From Cytobacillus depressus (GTDB lineage: Bacteria; Bacillota; Bacilli; Bacillales; Cytobacillaceae): 64,000 nucleotides of DNA. Shown piece by piece: positions 17,603-26,873 of the stretch. How positions within the stretch are numbered: the stretch's first letter is position 1; every line of letters starts with the position of its first letter. A program made the position numbers and the translations under genes. The stretch covers positions 58,646 to 122,645 of the forward strand of contig NZ_WBOS01000012.1 of assembly GCF_008923245.1 (NCBI RefSeq), written 5' to 3'. The notes under the pieces were generated by a model. That model had not been told where the DNA came from. It did not search any database and saw nothing but the letters and a program-made list of their open reading frames with translations.

Positions 17603-17675
17603 GCGCATGAGCAAAAAATATTTACTTGGACAAAAAACCGTGCTAAGATGTTTTCATAAAATATGTATGAGCAAA
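17603..17675 (+). promoter_or_regulatory. mntH promoter with repeated ATGAGCAAA sites
   Basis: TTTACT (17621-17626) and TAAGAT (17644-17649) are 17 bases apart, a good sigma-A promoter. ATGAGCAAA occurs just upstream (17606-17614) and again downstream (17667-17675), flanking the promoter as repressor half-sites might. A manganese regulator (MntR) would fit the gene, but the sequence is not a clear MntR box. The rest of the 17422-17744 gap shows nothing else. Confidence 0.5.
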
Positions 17676-17744
17676 TTCATGACTTTAAAAGTTGTATATA
17701 TAAAAAGCATTGAACTCTAGGCAAGTTTTAAGGTGGGATAAATA

Positions 17745-19103
17745 ATGCCAACTCAATCTCAAAATTCAGTTGAAGATCAAGGCTGGTTAAAACGAAGCAC
17801 GAATGTGAGTTTAGAAGAGGTAAATAATACCGTTTCTGTTCCGAATAAGGGCGGTTTTTGGCGAAAGTTTTTGGCATTTGCAGGCCCTGGCTCCTTAGTG
17901 GCCGTCGGATATGTAGATCCGGGAAACTGGGCGACATCCATTGCAGGTGGTGCACGTTTCGGCTACACCCTGTTGATCGTTATTTTACTAGCTAATTTAG
18001 TTGCTATGCTCCTCCAAGCATTGTCAGCAAAACTAGGCATCGTAACTGGCAGAGATCTTGCGCAAGCAACAAGAGATGCAACAGGTAAGAAAACGGCTTT
18101 TATTCTCTGGATTTTAACGGAACTTGCCATTATTGCAACAGATTTGGCAGAGGTTATCGGTTCCGCAATTGCGTTAAATTTATTATTCGGGATTCCTTTA
18201 TTGATGGGAATCGCCATTACGACATTAGATGTGCTGCTTTTGCTTTATTTACAAAAGAAGGGCTTTCGGATTATCGAAGCGATTGTTATCGTATTAATGG
18301 TCACCATATTCGGGGTATTTGCATTTGAGGTCATTATTTCAAAACCGGAAATATCCGCACTTTTTGGTGGATTTGTCCCGAAAGCAGAAATTGCCACAAA
18401 TCCAGAAATGCTCTTTATTTCTCTTGGTATTTTAGGAGCAACGGTGATGCCCCATAATTTATATTTACATTCATCTATTGTCCAAACAAGACAATATAAG
18501 AGAACGACCGAAGGGAAAAAAGAAGCTCTAAAATTTTCATTGCTTGACTCGACGTTTTCGTTAACGGCTGCTTTTTTCATTAATGCCGGAATTTTAATTC
18601 TAGGGGCTTCCGCTTTTTATGGCACAAATTTAGATGTTTCGGAAATTGAAGCAGCCTATGAATTATTAAGCCCAACTTTAGGGGTAGGAATTGCAAGCAC
18701 ACTTTTTGCTGTAGCTTTACTGGCCTCAGGCCAAAACTCAACAATTACCGGAACAATAAGTGGACAGATTGTCATGGAAGGATTTCTCCAATTGCGAATT
18801 GCTCCTTGGCTTCGCCGCTTAATTACACGTCTCATTGCGGTCATTCCTGCTTTTGTTGTCACTTGGATTTATGGCTCTAAAGGAACAGGTGAATTACTAT
18901 TATGGAGTCAAGTGGTTTTATCCCTTCAGCTCCCCTTTGCCGTCATCCCTTTAGTCCTGTTTACAAGCGATAAAAGGAAAATGGGTGAATTCGCCAATAA
19001 ATTACCAGTAAAAATATTAGCGTGGATCTGTACCGTATTAATCGTTATTTTGAATATCTTTTTGATTGGTTATATTGTTGTTACGGGGCAGGATATTGGG
19101 TAG
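17745..19103 (+). CDS. mntH: Nramp-family Mn2+/divalent metal transporter
   Basis: This 452-residue Nramp transporter imports Mn2+ with protons across the cytoplasmic membrane. The metal-binding signatures DPGNWATS in TM1 (about 59-66) and GATVMPHNLYLHS in TM6 are intact, with Asp, Asn and Met in their places, and about 11 hydrophobic segments are visible. AAGGTGG precedes the ATG. Its own promoter lies about 95 bp upstream. The decayed DUF4179 3' end starts within 20 bases of its stop. Confidence 0.95.
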   Translation: MPTQSQNSVEDQGWLKRSTNVSLEEVNNTVSVPNKGGFWRKFLAFAGPGSLVAVGYVDPGNWATSIAGGARFGYTLLIVILLANLVAMLLQALSAKLGIVTGRDLAQATRDATGKKTAFILWILTELAIIATDLAEVIGSAIALNLLFGIPLLMGIAITTLDVLLLLYLQKKGFRIIEAIVIVLMVTIFGVFAFEVIISKPEISALFGGFVPKAEIATNPEMLFISLGILGATVMPHNLYLHSSIVQTRQYKRTTEGKKEALKFSLLDSTFSLTAAFFINAGILILGASAFYGTNLDVSEIEAAYELLSPTLGVGIASTLFAVALLASGQNSTITGTISGQIVMEGFLQLRIAPWLRRLITRLIAVIPAFVVTWIYGSKGTGELLLWSQVVLSLQLPFAVIPLVLFTSDKRKMGEFANKLPVKILAWICTVLIVILNIFLIGYIVVTGQDIG

Positions 19104-19117
19104 GATCGGAAGGCTAT

Positions 19118-19231
19118 ATGTTGTATATAAAATCCATATCCTTATGAAGATGCACCACCTGGACCTATTAAATTAAAACTTCTAGACGATCCGGCAACCA
19201 TTGAAAAAGAAGTGAATATTAAAATCAAATA
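19118..19231 (+). pseudogene. Remnant of a DUF4179-gene 3' end (copy 1)
   Basis: Positions from about 19121 match the last 110 bases of the intact gene at 13337-14641. In frame it still reads PYPYEDAPPGPIKLKLL then DDPATIEKEVNIKIK and the stop; the intact protein ends PYPSEKAPPGPIKLELL then DYPATIEKEVNIKIK. No upstream part of the gene is present. The rest of the gap (19290-19577) holds only short hairpins and no gene. Confidence 0.85.
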
Positions 19232-19232
19232 A

Positions 19233-19291
19233 AAGAAAGGGGCTGTTCCTAAAGTCTGGTAACTGAATTTGGGAACCCCCTTTCTTTTTGT
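19233..19291 (+). terminator. Terminator after remnant 1
   Basis: AGAAAGGGG pairs with CCCCCTTTCT across a loop that can pair internally, followed by TTTTTG. It may now serve mntH. Confidence 0.65.
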
Positions 19292-19304
19292 AAAATGCAC
19301 AAAA

Positions 19305-19343
19305 AAATCGCCCTATCTAGTAAAATGACAGGACGATTTTTTT
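19305..19343. other. AT-rich stem-loop
   Basis: AAAAAATCG and CCT pair with AGG and CGATTTTTT. It is terminator-like on both strands and lies between remnant 1 and the end of the nuclease gene, so it may end the nuclease transcript. Confidence 0.45.
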
Positions 19344-19577
19344 ATGTTCAATCCGAAGTTCAATACTGAAAATTAAATGGTTTGTTTTTTTAAATGATTC
19401 CTTAGTAAAAAAGCGGATTACTAACTATGGCATTCAAAGACAAGTAGATGGCGCCAGTCTGATGCTCATTTGAAGCTTGATTAGCTAAATGGAGGCCCCA
19501 CCAACAAACCGAAATGTTGGCGATACCCCCTTATAACAAAAATATCCATTAAAATAATATTAATTTAATTCTATAAA

Positions 19578-20495
19578 TCACAATGATAAACCTAACGTAA
19601 AATCTATTTTGTCAGCGTATTGAGGAAAATCAATTAGAGGATTTCTGTTCTTTTGAATAGTGAATATCTCTTTGTTGCGATGTTTTTCATAAATGGTTAT
19701 GTTATATTCACGATGCCATTTAAGCAGCATCTCAATGTCCTTACTTCTATATTGGCTAATTTCTCTTGGATATCTTAACAAAAAATACAATGTTGCCCTG
19801 GCAGCCTCACCTTTTCCGCTTTCGGGTTCAAACTTACCCTCTTCATATTTTCCGCACTGTGCTCTGATCGCTTCCGTCTCCATTTGCGGTGAATAGTCCA
19901 CAAAATCAAAATAAGGATGATTGGATCTTAAAGAATTGCAAGCTATTTCGCATGTAAAAAGATGATGTAAATCTCCTCTCATCGGATTATCCTTATCAAA
20001 CCATGACTGAGGAACGACATGTTCACAATTATACATATTTTCACTTTCAATGGACGCCATCGCCATCTGTATTTCATAATCGGTTTTCGAGCTAATTTTT
20101 AGCACCTTTGTATAGGCTGCTATTCTTTTTCTTTCTGCTTCATAATCATCTTTTATGACTTGTTCAGGATCTCTTTCTTTTCCGGAATAGATGCTCTTCA
20201 ACTTCCCGTCCATATGAAGGTCAATTCTTGAATAAAGATAATTCCTGGTATTAGAGTTATAAGGAAGCTGATTTTCATGTGTATCCGAAATTAACTGATT
20301 AAGTTTCTTATATAACTCTTTTTTGTCCACTTCATTAAAATCAATTTGATGATAATAATCCCTGATTGCCATTTGATCCTGTTCTTCATCATAATACTCT
20401 TTTCCATTTTCAAACCTCTTTTTGTTAAGCTCCAGCTCCAACAATGTGGCATGTAAATCTGCATTTTTATATGATTCTATATTTTTTATGTTCAC
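19578..20495 (-). CDS. Endonuclease I family nuclease (beta-beta-alpha metal)
   Basis: The 305-residue protein has the endonuclease I (EndA/Bsn) core: CEHVVPQSWF with the catalytic His, MRGDLHHLF, then NSLRSNHPYFDF, and RATLYFLLRYP. These enzymes cut DNA or RNA without sequence specificity using one metal ion. There is no signal peptide, unlike secreted B. subtilis Bsn, so it would stay in the cytoplasm or leave by another route. GTG start with AAAGGAGG 9 bases upstream. It lies between two decayed DUF4179 3' ends, suggesting insertion into or between old gene copies. No immunity gene is obvious next to it. Confidence 0.85.
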   Translation of the reverse strand: MNIKNIESYKNADLHATLLELELNKKRFENGKEYYDEEQDQMAIRDYYHQIDFNEVDKKELYKKLNQLISDTHENQLPYNSNTRNYLYSRIDLHMDGKLKSIYSGKERDPEQVIKDDYEAERKRIAAYTKVLKISSKTDYEIQMAMASIESENMYNCEHVVPQSWFDKDNPMRGDLHHLFTCEIACNSLRSNHPYFDFVDYSPQMETEAIRAQCGKYEEGKFEPESGKGEAARATLYFLLRYPREISQYRSKDIEMLLKWHREYNITIYEKHRNKEIFTIQKNRNPLIDFPQYADKIDFTLGLSL

Positions 20496-20695
20496 TATTA
20501 TGTTCCTCCTTTCTAGTTATATGCCTAACTAAATTGTCTGCTAGTAAAATTGAGAACAATTCACCTCCTCTTACGCAATTATACAACCTAAATATTACTT
20601 TTATTTTTCATTTAGGTTAATTCTTGTAGCATTACTATTAATTACTACATTACAATACCTTCACTTTCGCTGCTCTTATCCTATATGGCAGGTTC

Positions 20696-20763
20696 CCGAA
20701 TTAAATTAAATCTACTTGACTATCCGGCAATTTAAAAAGAAGTAAATATAAAAATGCAATAAA
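20696..20763 (+). pseudogene. Remnant of a DUF4179-gene 3' end (copy 2)
   Basis: The stretch matches the last 65 bases of the intact DUF4179 gene (PIKLNLLDYPA, then a frameshift and KEVNIKMQ, stop). It is more decayed than copy 1. The rest of the gap 20496-20695 is AT-rich and shows no gene. Confidence 0.8.
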
Positions 20764-20806
20764 AGAAATGCGATTCTCTTATTAGGAAATCGCATTTCTT
20801 CTTTTA
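20764..20806 (+). terminator. Terminator after remnant 2
   Basis: AGAAATGCGATT pairs with AATCGCATTTCT, followed by TCTTTT. As in copy 1, the remnant kept its terminator. Confidence 0.75.
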
Positions 20807-20960
20807 AGGCAATCTTAGTTATATTCGTTTACAATATACAAAGAAAGAATCCGTTTAATACGATTCGCTAATACATTATTATATATATAACCCTATTCTT
20901 TTTAAAATGAGAATCAAATCAATCTTGTTAAAGATTTATTATTATAAAGGAGTGCATTTT

Positions 20961-21209
20961 ATGTTCTACAAATTATCAAAAGAACAGCATGAACAAATGA
21001 TAGGAGACATCCAGTCTTTCTTTTTTAACGAGCGGGATGAGGAGTTGTCAGAGTTTGCTGCGGAAAGGGTTTTGGAGTTTATTAAGGAGTCTATTGCTCC
21101 GCACTTTTATAATGCGGCAATTTCAGATGCTAAAACTGTTATGGAGCAACAAGTATTAGCGATAGAAGAGGAAATTTTAACTTTAGAGCGTCCATTGAGA
21201 CGAAAATAA
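20961..21209 (+). CDS. DUF2164 family protein
   Basis: This 82-residue protein matches the DUF2164 pattern: a start like KLSKEQHEQMIGDIQSFF, then ERDEELSEFAAERVLEFI and APHFYNAAISDAKTVMEQ. The function of the family is not known. ATG 20961 is preferred because AAAGGAG lies 9 bases upstream; ATG 20907 has no ribosome site and adds residues not typical of the family. It is followed by its own terminator. Confidence 0.88.
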   Translation: MFYKLSKEQHEQMIGDIQSFFFNERDEELSEFAAERVLEFIKESIAPHFYNAAISDAKTVMEQQVLAIEEEILTLERPLRRK

Positions 21210-21213
21210 TATT

Positions 21214-21259
21214 AAGAGCTGTTCAAAAAAGTTTTCTAACCTTTTGAACAGCTCTTTTT
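21214..21259 (+). terminator. Terminator after DUF2164 gene
   Basis: AAGAGCTGTTCAAAA pairs with TTTTGAACAGCTCTT and is followed by more Ts. The stem is 15 bp. Confidence 0.9.
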
Positions 21260-21323
21260 AAGCTTTACATTGTACAATACGATCACTAGCGAAAGATGCA
21301 CTACGCATTCGACAAGGAGTAAG

Positions 21324-21581
21324 TTACCAGTAGTGAGGTGTTTCGATAATTAAATTCCTCACTTGTTCAGCCGTTTGCATCGTCAATGCTTGATCAGCAA
21401 GCTCTTTCATTTCCTTTTTTGATAATTGATTAATTTGGCCTCTTGCTTTCAAAATGGACGGGGCGCTCATTGAAAACTCATCCAATCCTAGACCAAGCAA
21501 TACAGGGATCGCGACAGCATCCCCTGCCATTTCTCCACACATCCCAACCCATTTTCCGTTTGTGTGGGCTGCATCGATAAC
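21324..21581 (-). pseudogene. ptsI: 3' fragment of ptsI (PTS enzyme I)
   Basis: The reading frame encodes [20 protein letters not shown] at its start and continues to [18 protein letters not shown] and a normal C-terminus. This is only the last 86 residues or so of the roughly 570-residue phosphoenolpyruvate-protein phosphotransferase, and it includes the conserved Cys of the active-site region. The 5' part is missing: homology stops at about 21581, directly against the terminator of rlmCD. It has no start signal and should be non-functional; an intact ptsI is expected elsewhere. Confidence 0.88.
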
Positions 21582-21585
21582 TAAA

Positions 21586-21631
21586 TAAAAAAAAGAAAGA
21601 AACCGATGCTCTCACACCAATTTCTTTCTTC
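21586..21631 (-). terminator. Terminator after rlmCD
   Basis: AAGAAAGAAA pairs with TTTCTTTCTT around an 18-base loop, and a T-run follows on the minus strand. Confidence 0.75.
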
Positions 21632-21638
21632 AAAAAAT

Positions 21639-23009
21639 TTATTTCAATTTCAATAAAGCAACTGCCTCACAATGCATCGTCTGCGGAAACATATCCACTG
21701 GCTGCACTTCGACAGTTTTATAGCCGCCATCTTCCAGTAATCGCAGATCTCTCGCCAACGTTCCCGGATTGCAGCTGACATAAACAACTTTCTTTGGCTT
21801 CATGTCAATAATAGTGTTTAGTAATGCTTCATCGCAGCCCTTTCGTGGAGGGTCAACGACTAATACATCTGCTGAATTGCCTTGCTCATACCATTTCGGT
21901 ATAACGACTTCAGCTTCGCCAACAGCAAATTCAGCATTGGTGATCCCATTCAATTCCGCATTTCGCTTCGCATCTTCAATCGCTTCTGGCACAATTTCTA
22001 CGCCAAAAACCTTCTTCGCCCTTTGAGCGAGAAATAGAGAAATCGTTCCAATGCCGCAATATGCATCAATTACGTTCTCTTCACCGCTTAAATTTGCATA
22101 TTCTAACGCTTTTTCATAGAGGACTTTTGTCTGTTCTGGGTTCACTTGATAAAATGAACGGGCAGAAATCGCAAATTTGATATCTCCGATGAAATCATAA
22201 ATGACCTCTTCTCCCCAAAGAACCTTCGTCTGCTCACCAAAGATCACATTTGTTTTCTTTGAATTGACGTTTTGAACGATCGATTTAACGCCTTTTATGC
22301 GAGAAGTAATTTCTTCAATTATTTTATTTTTATGCGGAAGGTCATTTGTCCTCGTAATAAGCACAACCATAACCTCACCTGTTACAAGTCCATGCCTTGC
22401 CATAATGTGTCGAAGGTCACCTTTATGATTGCCTTCCTTATAGGCGCGAACGCCGTAACGGCTACAGATGTCGATAACTGTTTGAACGACTTCATCATTT
22501 TTTTCCTGCTGGATCATACATTCTTTCATATTTATTATTTGATGAGTTCGCTGCTGATAAAAGCCGCCGATTAGACCGCCCTCTTGTTCTCCAAGAGGCA
22601 CTTGAGCTTTATTGCGATATCGCCAAGGTTCATTCATGCCAAGGACTGGATGAACGATGACATTGTCAAGCTTTCCAATCCTCTCTAGCACATCTCTTAC
22701 TTGCTTCTCCTTCGCTTTCAGCTGTCCTTCATAGCTTAAATGCTGAAGCTGACACCCTCCACATTCCTTATAAATCGGACATGGGGCTTCAACCCGATAT
22801 GGGCTTTTCTCGTACGTTTCAATAAGACGCCCAAATCCATAGCCTTTATTTACCTTGAGGACTTTAATCTTTGCCTTTTCACCTGGAAGTCCGTTCGGGA
22901 CAAATAATGGATAGCCATCCACCTTTGCTACCCCTGCCCCATCATGTGTTAAATCTTCAAAAATAACATCTATATATTCATTTTTCTGTACTGGTAATGT
23001 TCTACTCAT
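21639..23009 (-). CDS. rlmCD: 23S rRNA (uracil-5-)-methyltransferase RlmCD/RlmD
   Basis: This 456-residue TrmA/RumA-type enzyme makes 5-methyluridine in 23S rRNA; the B. subtilis counterpart YefA modifies U747 and U1939. It has an N-terminal TRAM domain (about 8-65), an iron-sulfur cysteine set in [15 protein letters not shown], an AdoMet-binding segment [16 protein letters not shown], and the catalytic motifs [13 protein letters not shown] and [13 protein letters not shown]. The ATG follows AAGGAAG. It lies downstream of dgkB as in B. subtilis. Confidence 0.94.
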   Translation of the reverse strand: MSRTLPVQKNEYIDVIFEDLTHDGAGVAKVDGYPLFVPNGLPGEKAKIKVLKVNKGYGFGRLIETYEKSPYRVEAPCPIYKECGGCQLQHLSYEGQLKAKEKQVRDVLERIGKLDNVIVHPVLGMNEPWRYRNKAQVPLGEQEGGLIGGFYQQRTHQIINMKECMIQQEKNDEVVQTVIDICSRYGVRAYKEGNHKGDLRHIMARHGLVTGEVMVVLITRTNDLPHKNKIIEEITSRIKGVKSIVQNVNSKKTNVIFGEQTKVLWGEEVIYDFIGDIKFAISARSFYQVNPEQTKVLYEKALEYANLSGEENVIDAYCGIGTISLFLAQRAKKVFGVEIVPEAIEDAKRNAELNGITNAEFAVGEAEVVIPKWYEQGNSADVLVVDPPRKGCDEALLNTIIDMKPKKVVYVSCNPGTLARDLRLLEDGGYKTVEVQPVDMFPQTMHCEAVALLKLK

Positions 23010-23113
23010 TGGTTTCTTCCTTTTTTCAGCATTAATAAGGGAAATTGTATCATATTATTGCGGTAAATATAAAATTTAGGGACAAAGGAGCTGAAACTTG
23101 TCCCCCTATCCCG

Positions 23114-23150
23114 CTAAAAAAGCCCGCTCCATTTTTATTCGGAACGAGCT
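23114..23150 (-). terminator. Terminator overlapping end of dgkB
   Basis: GCTCGTTCC pairs with GGAGCGGGC across AATAAAAAT, then TTTTTT. It includes the last codons of dgkB. Confidence 0.8.
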
Positions 23151-24091
23151 TCTTCTATTTGATTGGAGCTTACCCAGTCTCTCGGCCGGTCTTCATCACG
23201 GATTTGATCTAATGGGACAAAGACTTCAAGGTGTCGATACAGATTAACAAATTCAGCTGGGAGCAGTCCGCCAAATTCTCCATCAAGATTCAGCTGTAGC
23301 TTTTCGCTCGATTTGACTTTAATCCGATTTGCTTGCGTATAAATGACATGCGGGTCATTTATATGCTCACCACGAACAGCTAATGTCGCGATGCGGATAA
23401 AATCTGCCAAGTTAGTCTTTTTTAAGATTAACAGCGAAAATAATCCATCATTAATCGATGAATCAGGAGCGAGCTTTTCAAAACCGCCTACTGAGTTAGT
23501 CAAGCCTACAAAAAAAAGCATAGCCTCTCCCTCAAATAACTTGCCGTCATACTCAATGCTCACTTCTGTCGAGCGAATGGATGGAAGCATCTCAATTCCT
23601 TTTAAGTAATAGGCAAGCTGCCCAAGCATCGTTTTTAATTTGCTTGGGACTTCATACGTAAGCTCTGTCAGCCTTCCTCCGCCAGCAATATTAATAAAAT
23701 AGCGATCATTAATCCGTCCAATATCTACCGGGATTGTATCCCCTTTAACGATAATGTCTGTTGCCGCTTCAATATCTCTCGGGATATGAAGGGCTCTTGC
23801 GAAATCATTCGTAGTCCCTGCAGGAATTACCCCAAGCTTCGGCCTGTACTCCTGTTCTGCAAGCCCATTTACAACCTCATTAATCGTTCCGTCCCCGCCA
23901 GCAGCTACAACTAGATCATATTTGCGCTCCACAGCAATTCTTGCAGCTTTCGTCGCATCACCAGCACCAGTCGTAGCATGGCATGACGTTTCATAGCCGG
24001 CTATTTCAAGCCTTTGAAGAATTTCTGCAAGATTTTTCTTAAGAATTTCCCGGCCAGAAGTTGGATTATAAATAACTCTTGCTCTTTTCAT
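23135..24091 (-). CDS. dgkB: Diacylglycerol kinase DgkB
   Basis: This 318-residue soluble lipid kinase phosphorylates diacylglycerol, recycling that released during lipoteichoic acid synthesis. The nucleotide-binding motif AAGGDGTINEVVNGL and IPAGTTNDFARAL are intact, as is the start RARVIYNPTSG. ATG 24091 is chosen because AGGA lies 8 bases upstream and the family starts MKRAR; ATG 24112 has a poor ribosome site. Its position beside rlmCD and near gatCAB matches B. subtilis yerQ. Confidence 0.93.
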   Translation of the reverse strand: MKRARVIYNPTSGREILKKNLAEILQRLEIAGYETSCHATTGAGDATKAARIAVERKYDLVVAAGGDGTINEVVNGLAEQEYRPKLGVIPAGTTNDFARALHIPRDIEAATDIIVKGDTIPVDIGRINDRYFINIAGGGRLTELTYEVPSKLKTMLGQLAYYLKGIEMLPSIRSTEVSIEYDGKLFEGEAMLFFVGLTNSVGGFEKLAPDSSINDGLFSLLILKKTNLADFIRIATLAVRGEHINDPHVIYTQANRIKVKSSEKLQLNLDGEFGGLLPAEFVNLYRHLEVFVPLDQIRDEDRPRDWVSSNQIEEARSE

Positions 24092-24288
24092 AACCATCAT
24101 CCTATTATTCATCTTTATAATACTTAATCCGTTTTCTCATTCAGTTAACATCATATCTAAAAGGTCCGTACATATCAATTTTTACCTAACCAGAAAAAGG
24201 CCTATTCCACTTACCACCAATTCAATTATTCCCAAAATCCAGCATTTTATTTCCTAATCCTCTCTTACTAATAGATGCTCCCTAGATG

Positions 24289-24326
24289 AAAAAGATACCC
24301 AGATGAGTCTAGGTATCCGTTTTTTC
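24289..24326. terminator. Bidirectional terminator after second ECF operon
   Basis: GATACC pairs with GGTATC with CAGA/TCTA extending the stem, and there are A and T runs on both sides. Confidence 0.75.
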
Positions 24327-24343
24327 TGCACATATTTTAGGAT

Positions 24344-25279
24344 CTATTCAACGGTATTTAAGCTTAGTTGATAGCTATTAATGATTTGAAGATGATGGGT
24401 TCCTTTCCCCATTTGGAATGTCGCTAGCTTTATGACATCTTCCCTATATTCATCCCGATCATTGTTCACATTTTCTTTTATGATACTCCACTTTTCTTGG
24501 TCACCGCTTATTTCTTGCACACCGGTCGCAGAAATTTTCACATCACTGGAATTTACAATTTGGACGGACAGATGTGATGCTCTGTCAACGGACCAGTCAT
24601 TCATAAGTGAACGCGGTTTAAGAGTAATGGGATTATCATTTCCATTCACTTCAAGCTTAACATGGCTTGGGATCAGTATTGTTGCCGAAAGGCTGGCATA
24701 TCTGCCAAATGGCCCTAAAGAATCGCTTGGCAGCCCTTTAACTTGAACGTAAATAGTATCTCCTTTTTCCTGAATCGATACATAATCATTAGCTTTGGAA
24801 ATTAATTGTTCATTTTTCCTTACTTGTGTCTGATATGTACCGAACATACTAATCTCATTATTTGCGGTTCCCTCGATTGTAAGTGGATAGCGATCTGTAT
24901 TAACTACTACCCTTTTTACCTCATTGCTAATTTTCTGTTCATAACTAGGCAGATCCAATGTTTGCTCTTCTCTTTGCAGCACATCATTCACTTTTGCCAA
25001 AATTCCTGTGGAGCTAATGATGGCAAAGCCAATACCAACCGTCCCTAATATTCCTACAAAGAAAATACTGAGAAAATCATACTTTAAAAAAGGTCTTTCC
25101 TCCTTTGAAAGGAATATAAAAACTAATATTTCGATCCCAAGAACGATGAGAATCGCTGGCCACCAAGACATCATGATCGTTAATAGCTGGTAGCCAAAAA
25201 ATTGGGAAAATAGTAGAAAAATCCCGAGTAACAGGAGCGAAGCCCCCATCGAAAATGTACCTACACGCCAGGTCCTCAT
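24344..25279 (-). CDS. Membrane protein of ECF operon, LiaF/DUF5668-like
   Basis: The 311 residues start with two close hydrophobic hairpins (about 8-58, LLLLGIFLLFSQF and MSWWPAILIVLGIEILVFIF), a pattern of LiaI/LiaF-type and DUF5668 membrane segments, then a third helix (about 70-92). The rest (95-311) is probably outside the cell and beta-rich. It closes the operon begun by the ECF sigma factor at 27415, so it may help sense or answer envelope stress. No enzyme motif is seen. Confidence 0.75.
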   Translation of the reverse strand: MRTWRVGTFSMGASLLLLGIFLLFSQFFGYQLLTIMMSWWPAILIVLGIEILVFIFLSKEERPFLKYDFLSIFFVGILGTVGIGFAIISSTGILAKVNDVLQREEQTLDLPSYEQKISNEVKRVVVNTDRYPLTIEGTANNEISMFGTYQTQVRKNEQLISKANDYVSIQEKGDTIYVQVKGLPSDSLGPFGRYASLSATILIPSHVKLEVNGNDNPITLKPRSLMNDWSVDRASHLSVQIVNSSDVKISATGVQEISGDQEKWSIIKENVNNDRDEYREDVIKLATFQMGKGTHHLQIINSYQLSLNTVE

Positions 25280-25326
25280 TATAAACCCCTTTCTCCCTTC
25301 TAATCTGCTTGAAACTCAACTACTCC

Positions 25327-26397
25327 TTAAGTTTCCATTCTCTTCTCTTTTTTTCCCACTATCAGCTTTAGACCGCCTCCAATGAGCAGGATACAAACAA
25401 CAGCTGTTTGGAAATAACGCTCAAACCAATAACGGATGTCAAAGTTGATCATATCCATCAGCATTGGCGAAACGACGGGCAGTAAAATATTTGTTGTTAA
25501 ATAATACAAGCCGAGTAGCACTAATCCAATACCAATCCATTTTTGATGATTAAATAAATAAGAAATAATCGGTGTATCCTCAAGAGGCTCACCCTCATAC
25601 TTCGAGGCTTTCTGCAGGCCATCGAAGAAACTATAGAACCAAATAATCGGAATGAGGAAAAGGAAAATCCCTAATCTCAATACATCTAAAATATAAATAG
25701 AGAATAGGAAAGCAGCCATTAATTGAATTCCGCGGCGCTGAAGCCCAAGGTACAGATGACCGGCTCCGGGGAACACGGATAAGAAAGTAGCAATCGCCTT
25801 GCTTTTCTTTCCTTCCTCTCTGCGGGATTCAAAATCCTCTAATATTGTGCGGTCAATAAGCTGTTCACCGCGCTGCTTTCGATTTAACTGCTGGATCGCA
25901 TCAAAAAATCCATAAACCCAAATAACCGGCAAAATCGCCCAAAAGGTTAAGAATTCACCTCTATGAGTCAATATCGACACAAAAAACACCATAACCGCTA
26001 AGCCGATAAAGGCAATTAATAATGTGATCCCGCGGTTCATTAAGCCGAGGTGAAAATGTCCGACTCCGGGGATAAAGGATAATAGAATCGTGCGGAACCG
26101 TTCATACTCGACTTCACTTTCAACCGAGGTACCTTCAGAATGCAGCTTCTCTTTACGGTGTAGAAGCCTTGACGCCGTAATTCCCGTATCAACCAAATTG
26201 ATGATATATAAAAACACCCCTATCAATACGATCACTAATGCAACTTCGTGACCATTATGAGCGAGTAGCATAAAGGTAATGGCAATCAAGAAGAATTCCC
26301 CGAACATATAAGCAAAGCCACGCAAAACCTTTCCTAAATATAACAATCCTCCACCAGGGAAAAACCCCAATAAAAACGCGATAATCGGATTTTTCAT
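25327..26397 (-). CDS. Multi-pass membrane protein with repeated TM2-like units
   Basis: The 356 residues contain three internal repeats. Each starts with a glycine-rich hairpin (FLLGFFPGGGLLYLGKVLRG at 8-27, SFIPGVGHFHLGLMNRGI at about 108, SVFPGAGHLYLGLQRRGI at about 208) and is followed by paired helices with IWVYGFFDAIQQ or IWFYSFFDGLQK. The P-G-x-G-x-x-Y/H-L-G pattern recalls TM2 domains. Its ATG overlaps the anti-sigma stop by one base (TAATG), so it is coupled to it. Function unknown; a membrane role within the sigma-factor operon is inferred. Confidence 0.75.
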   Translation of the reverse strand: MKNPIIAFLLGFFPGGGLLYLGKVLRGFAYMFGEFFLIAITFMLLAHNGHEVALVIVLIGVFLYIINLVDTGITASRLLHRKEKLHSEGTSVESEVEYERFRTILLSFIPGVGHFHLGLMNRGITLLIAFIGLAVMVFFVSILTHRGEFLTFWAILPVIWVYGFFDAIQQLNRKQRGEQLIDRTILEDFESRREEGKKSKAIATFLSVFPGAGHLYLGLQRRGIQLMAAFLFSIYILDVLRLGIFLFLIPIIWFYSFFDGLQKASKYEGEPLEDTPIISYLFNHQKWIGIGLVLLGLYYLTTNILLPVVSPMLMDMINFDIRYWFERYFQTAVVCILLIGGGLKLIVGKKEKRMET

Positions 26398-26873
26398 TAT
26401 TTATTAGCCTCCTTGCTTTTTTTCTCTAACGAATCTATCCAGGCGAAGGTTTTATCAACAATGCCTTCTGTTACCGATGTCCTTTTTTCCTGAAAGCTTG
26501 GCATTTGAACGCTTTCCGTATAATGAGTAATCGACTGAAATACTCCCGTTGACATTAAAAGAATCGTCATAGCGGCCGCGATGGAATAGTGGAAAATCGC
26601 TGATTGATAAAATGGTTTGTTTGCCTTTTTAACGCCTTTCCTTTCTGTCCGTGCAGGAGGCTCGTTCCGGGCGATTTGCGCCATGATGAGATCGGTAAAA
26701 GCCGATTCATTCTCAATGACAGGCAACGCACCTTCTACCTCGTCTACCGCTTGGATGTATATGTCTAAACATTGGTCACAAGTATAAAGATGGTTCTCAT
26801 AATCTTCACGGACGTCATGATCAAGTTCATTTTTCACATATTTCGTCCACTCTTCTTTCGAATAATGCCTCAT
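26397..26873 (-). CDS. Anti-sigma factor with zinc-finger (zf-HC2) domain
   Basis: This 158-residue protein has the anti-sigma zinc motif NHLYTCDQC (His-x3-Cys-x2-Cys) at about 30-38, a linker and one membrane helix (about 95-115, HYSIAAAMTILLMSTGVF). This class binds ECF sigma factors and releases them on signal. ATG 26873 is used: it overlaps the sigma stop as ATGA and has GGAGGA upstream. Readings starting further up (26909) lie inside the sigma gene. Confidence 0.9.
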   Translation of the reverse strand: MRHYSKEEWTKYVKNELDHDVREDYENHLYTCDQCLDIYIQAVDEVEGALPVIENESAFTDLIMAQIARNEPPARTERKGVKKANKPFYQSAIFHYSIAAAMTILLMSTGVFQSITHYTESVQMPSFQEKRTSVTEGIVDKTFAWIDSLEKKSKEANK

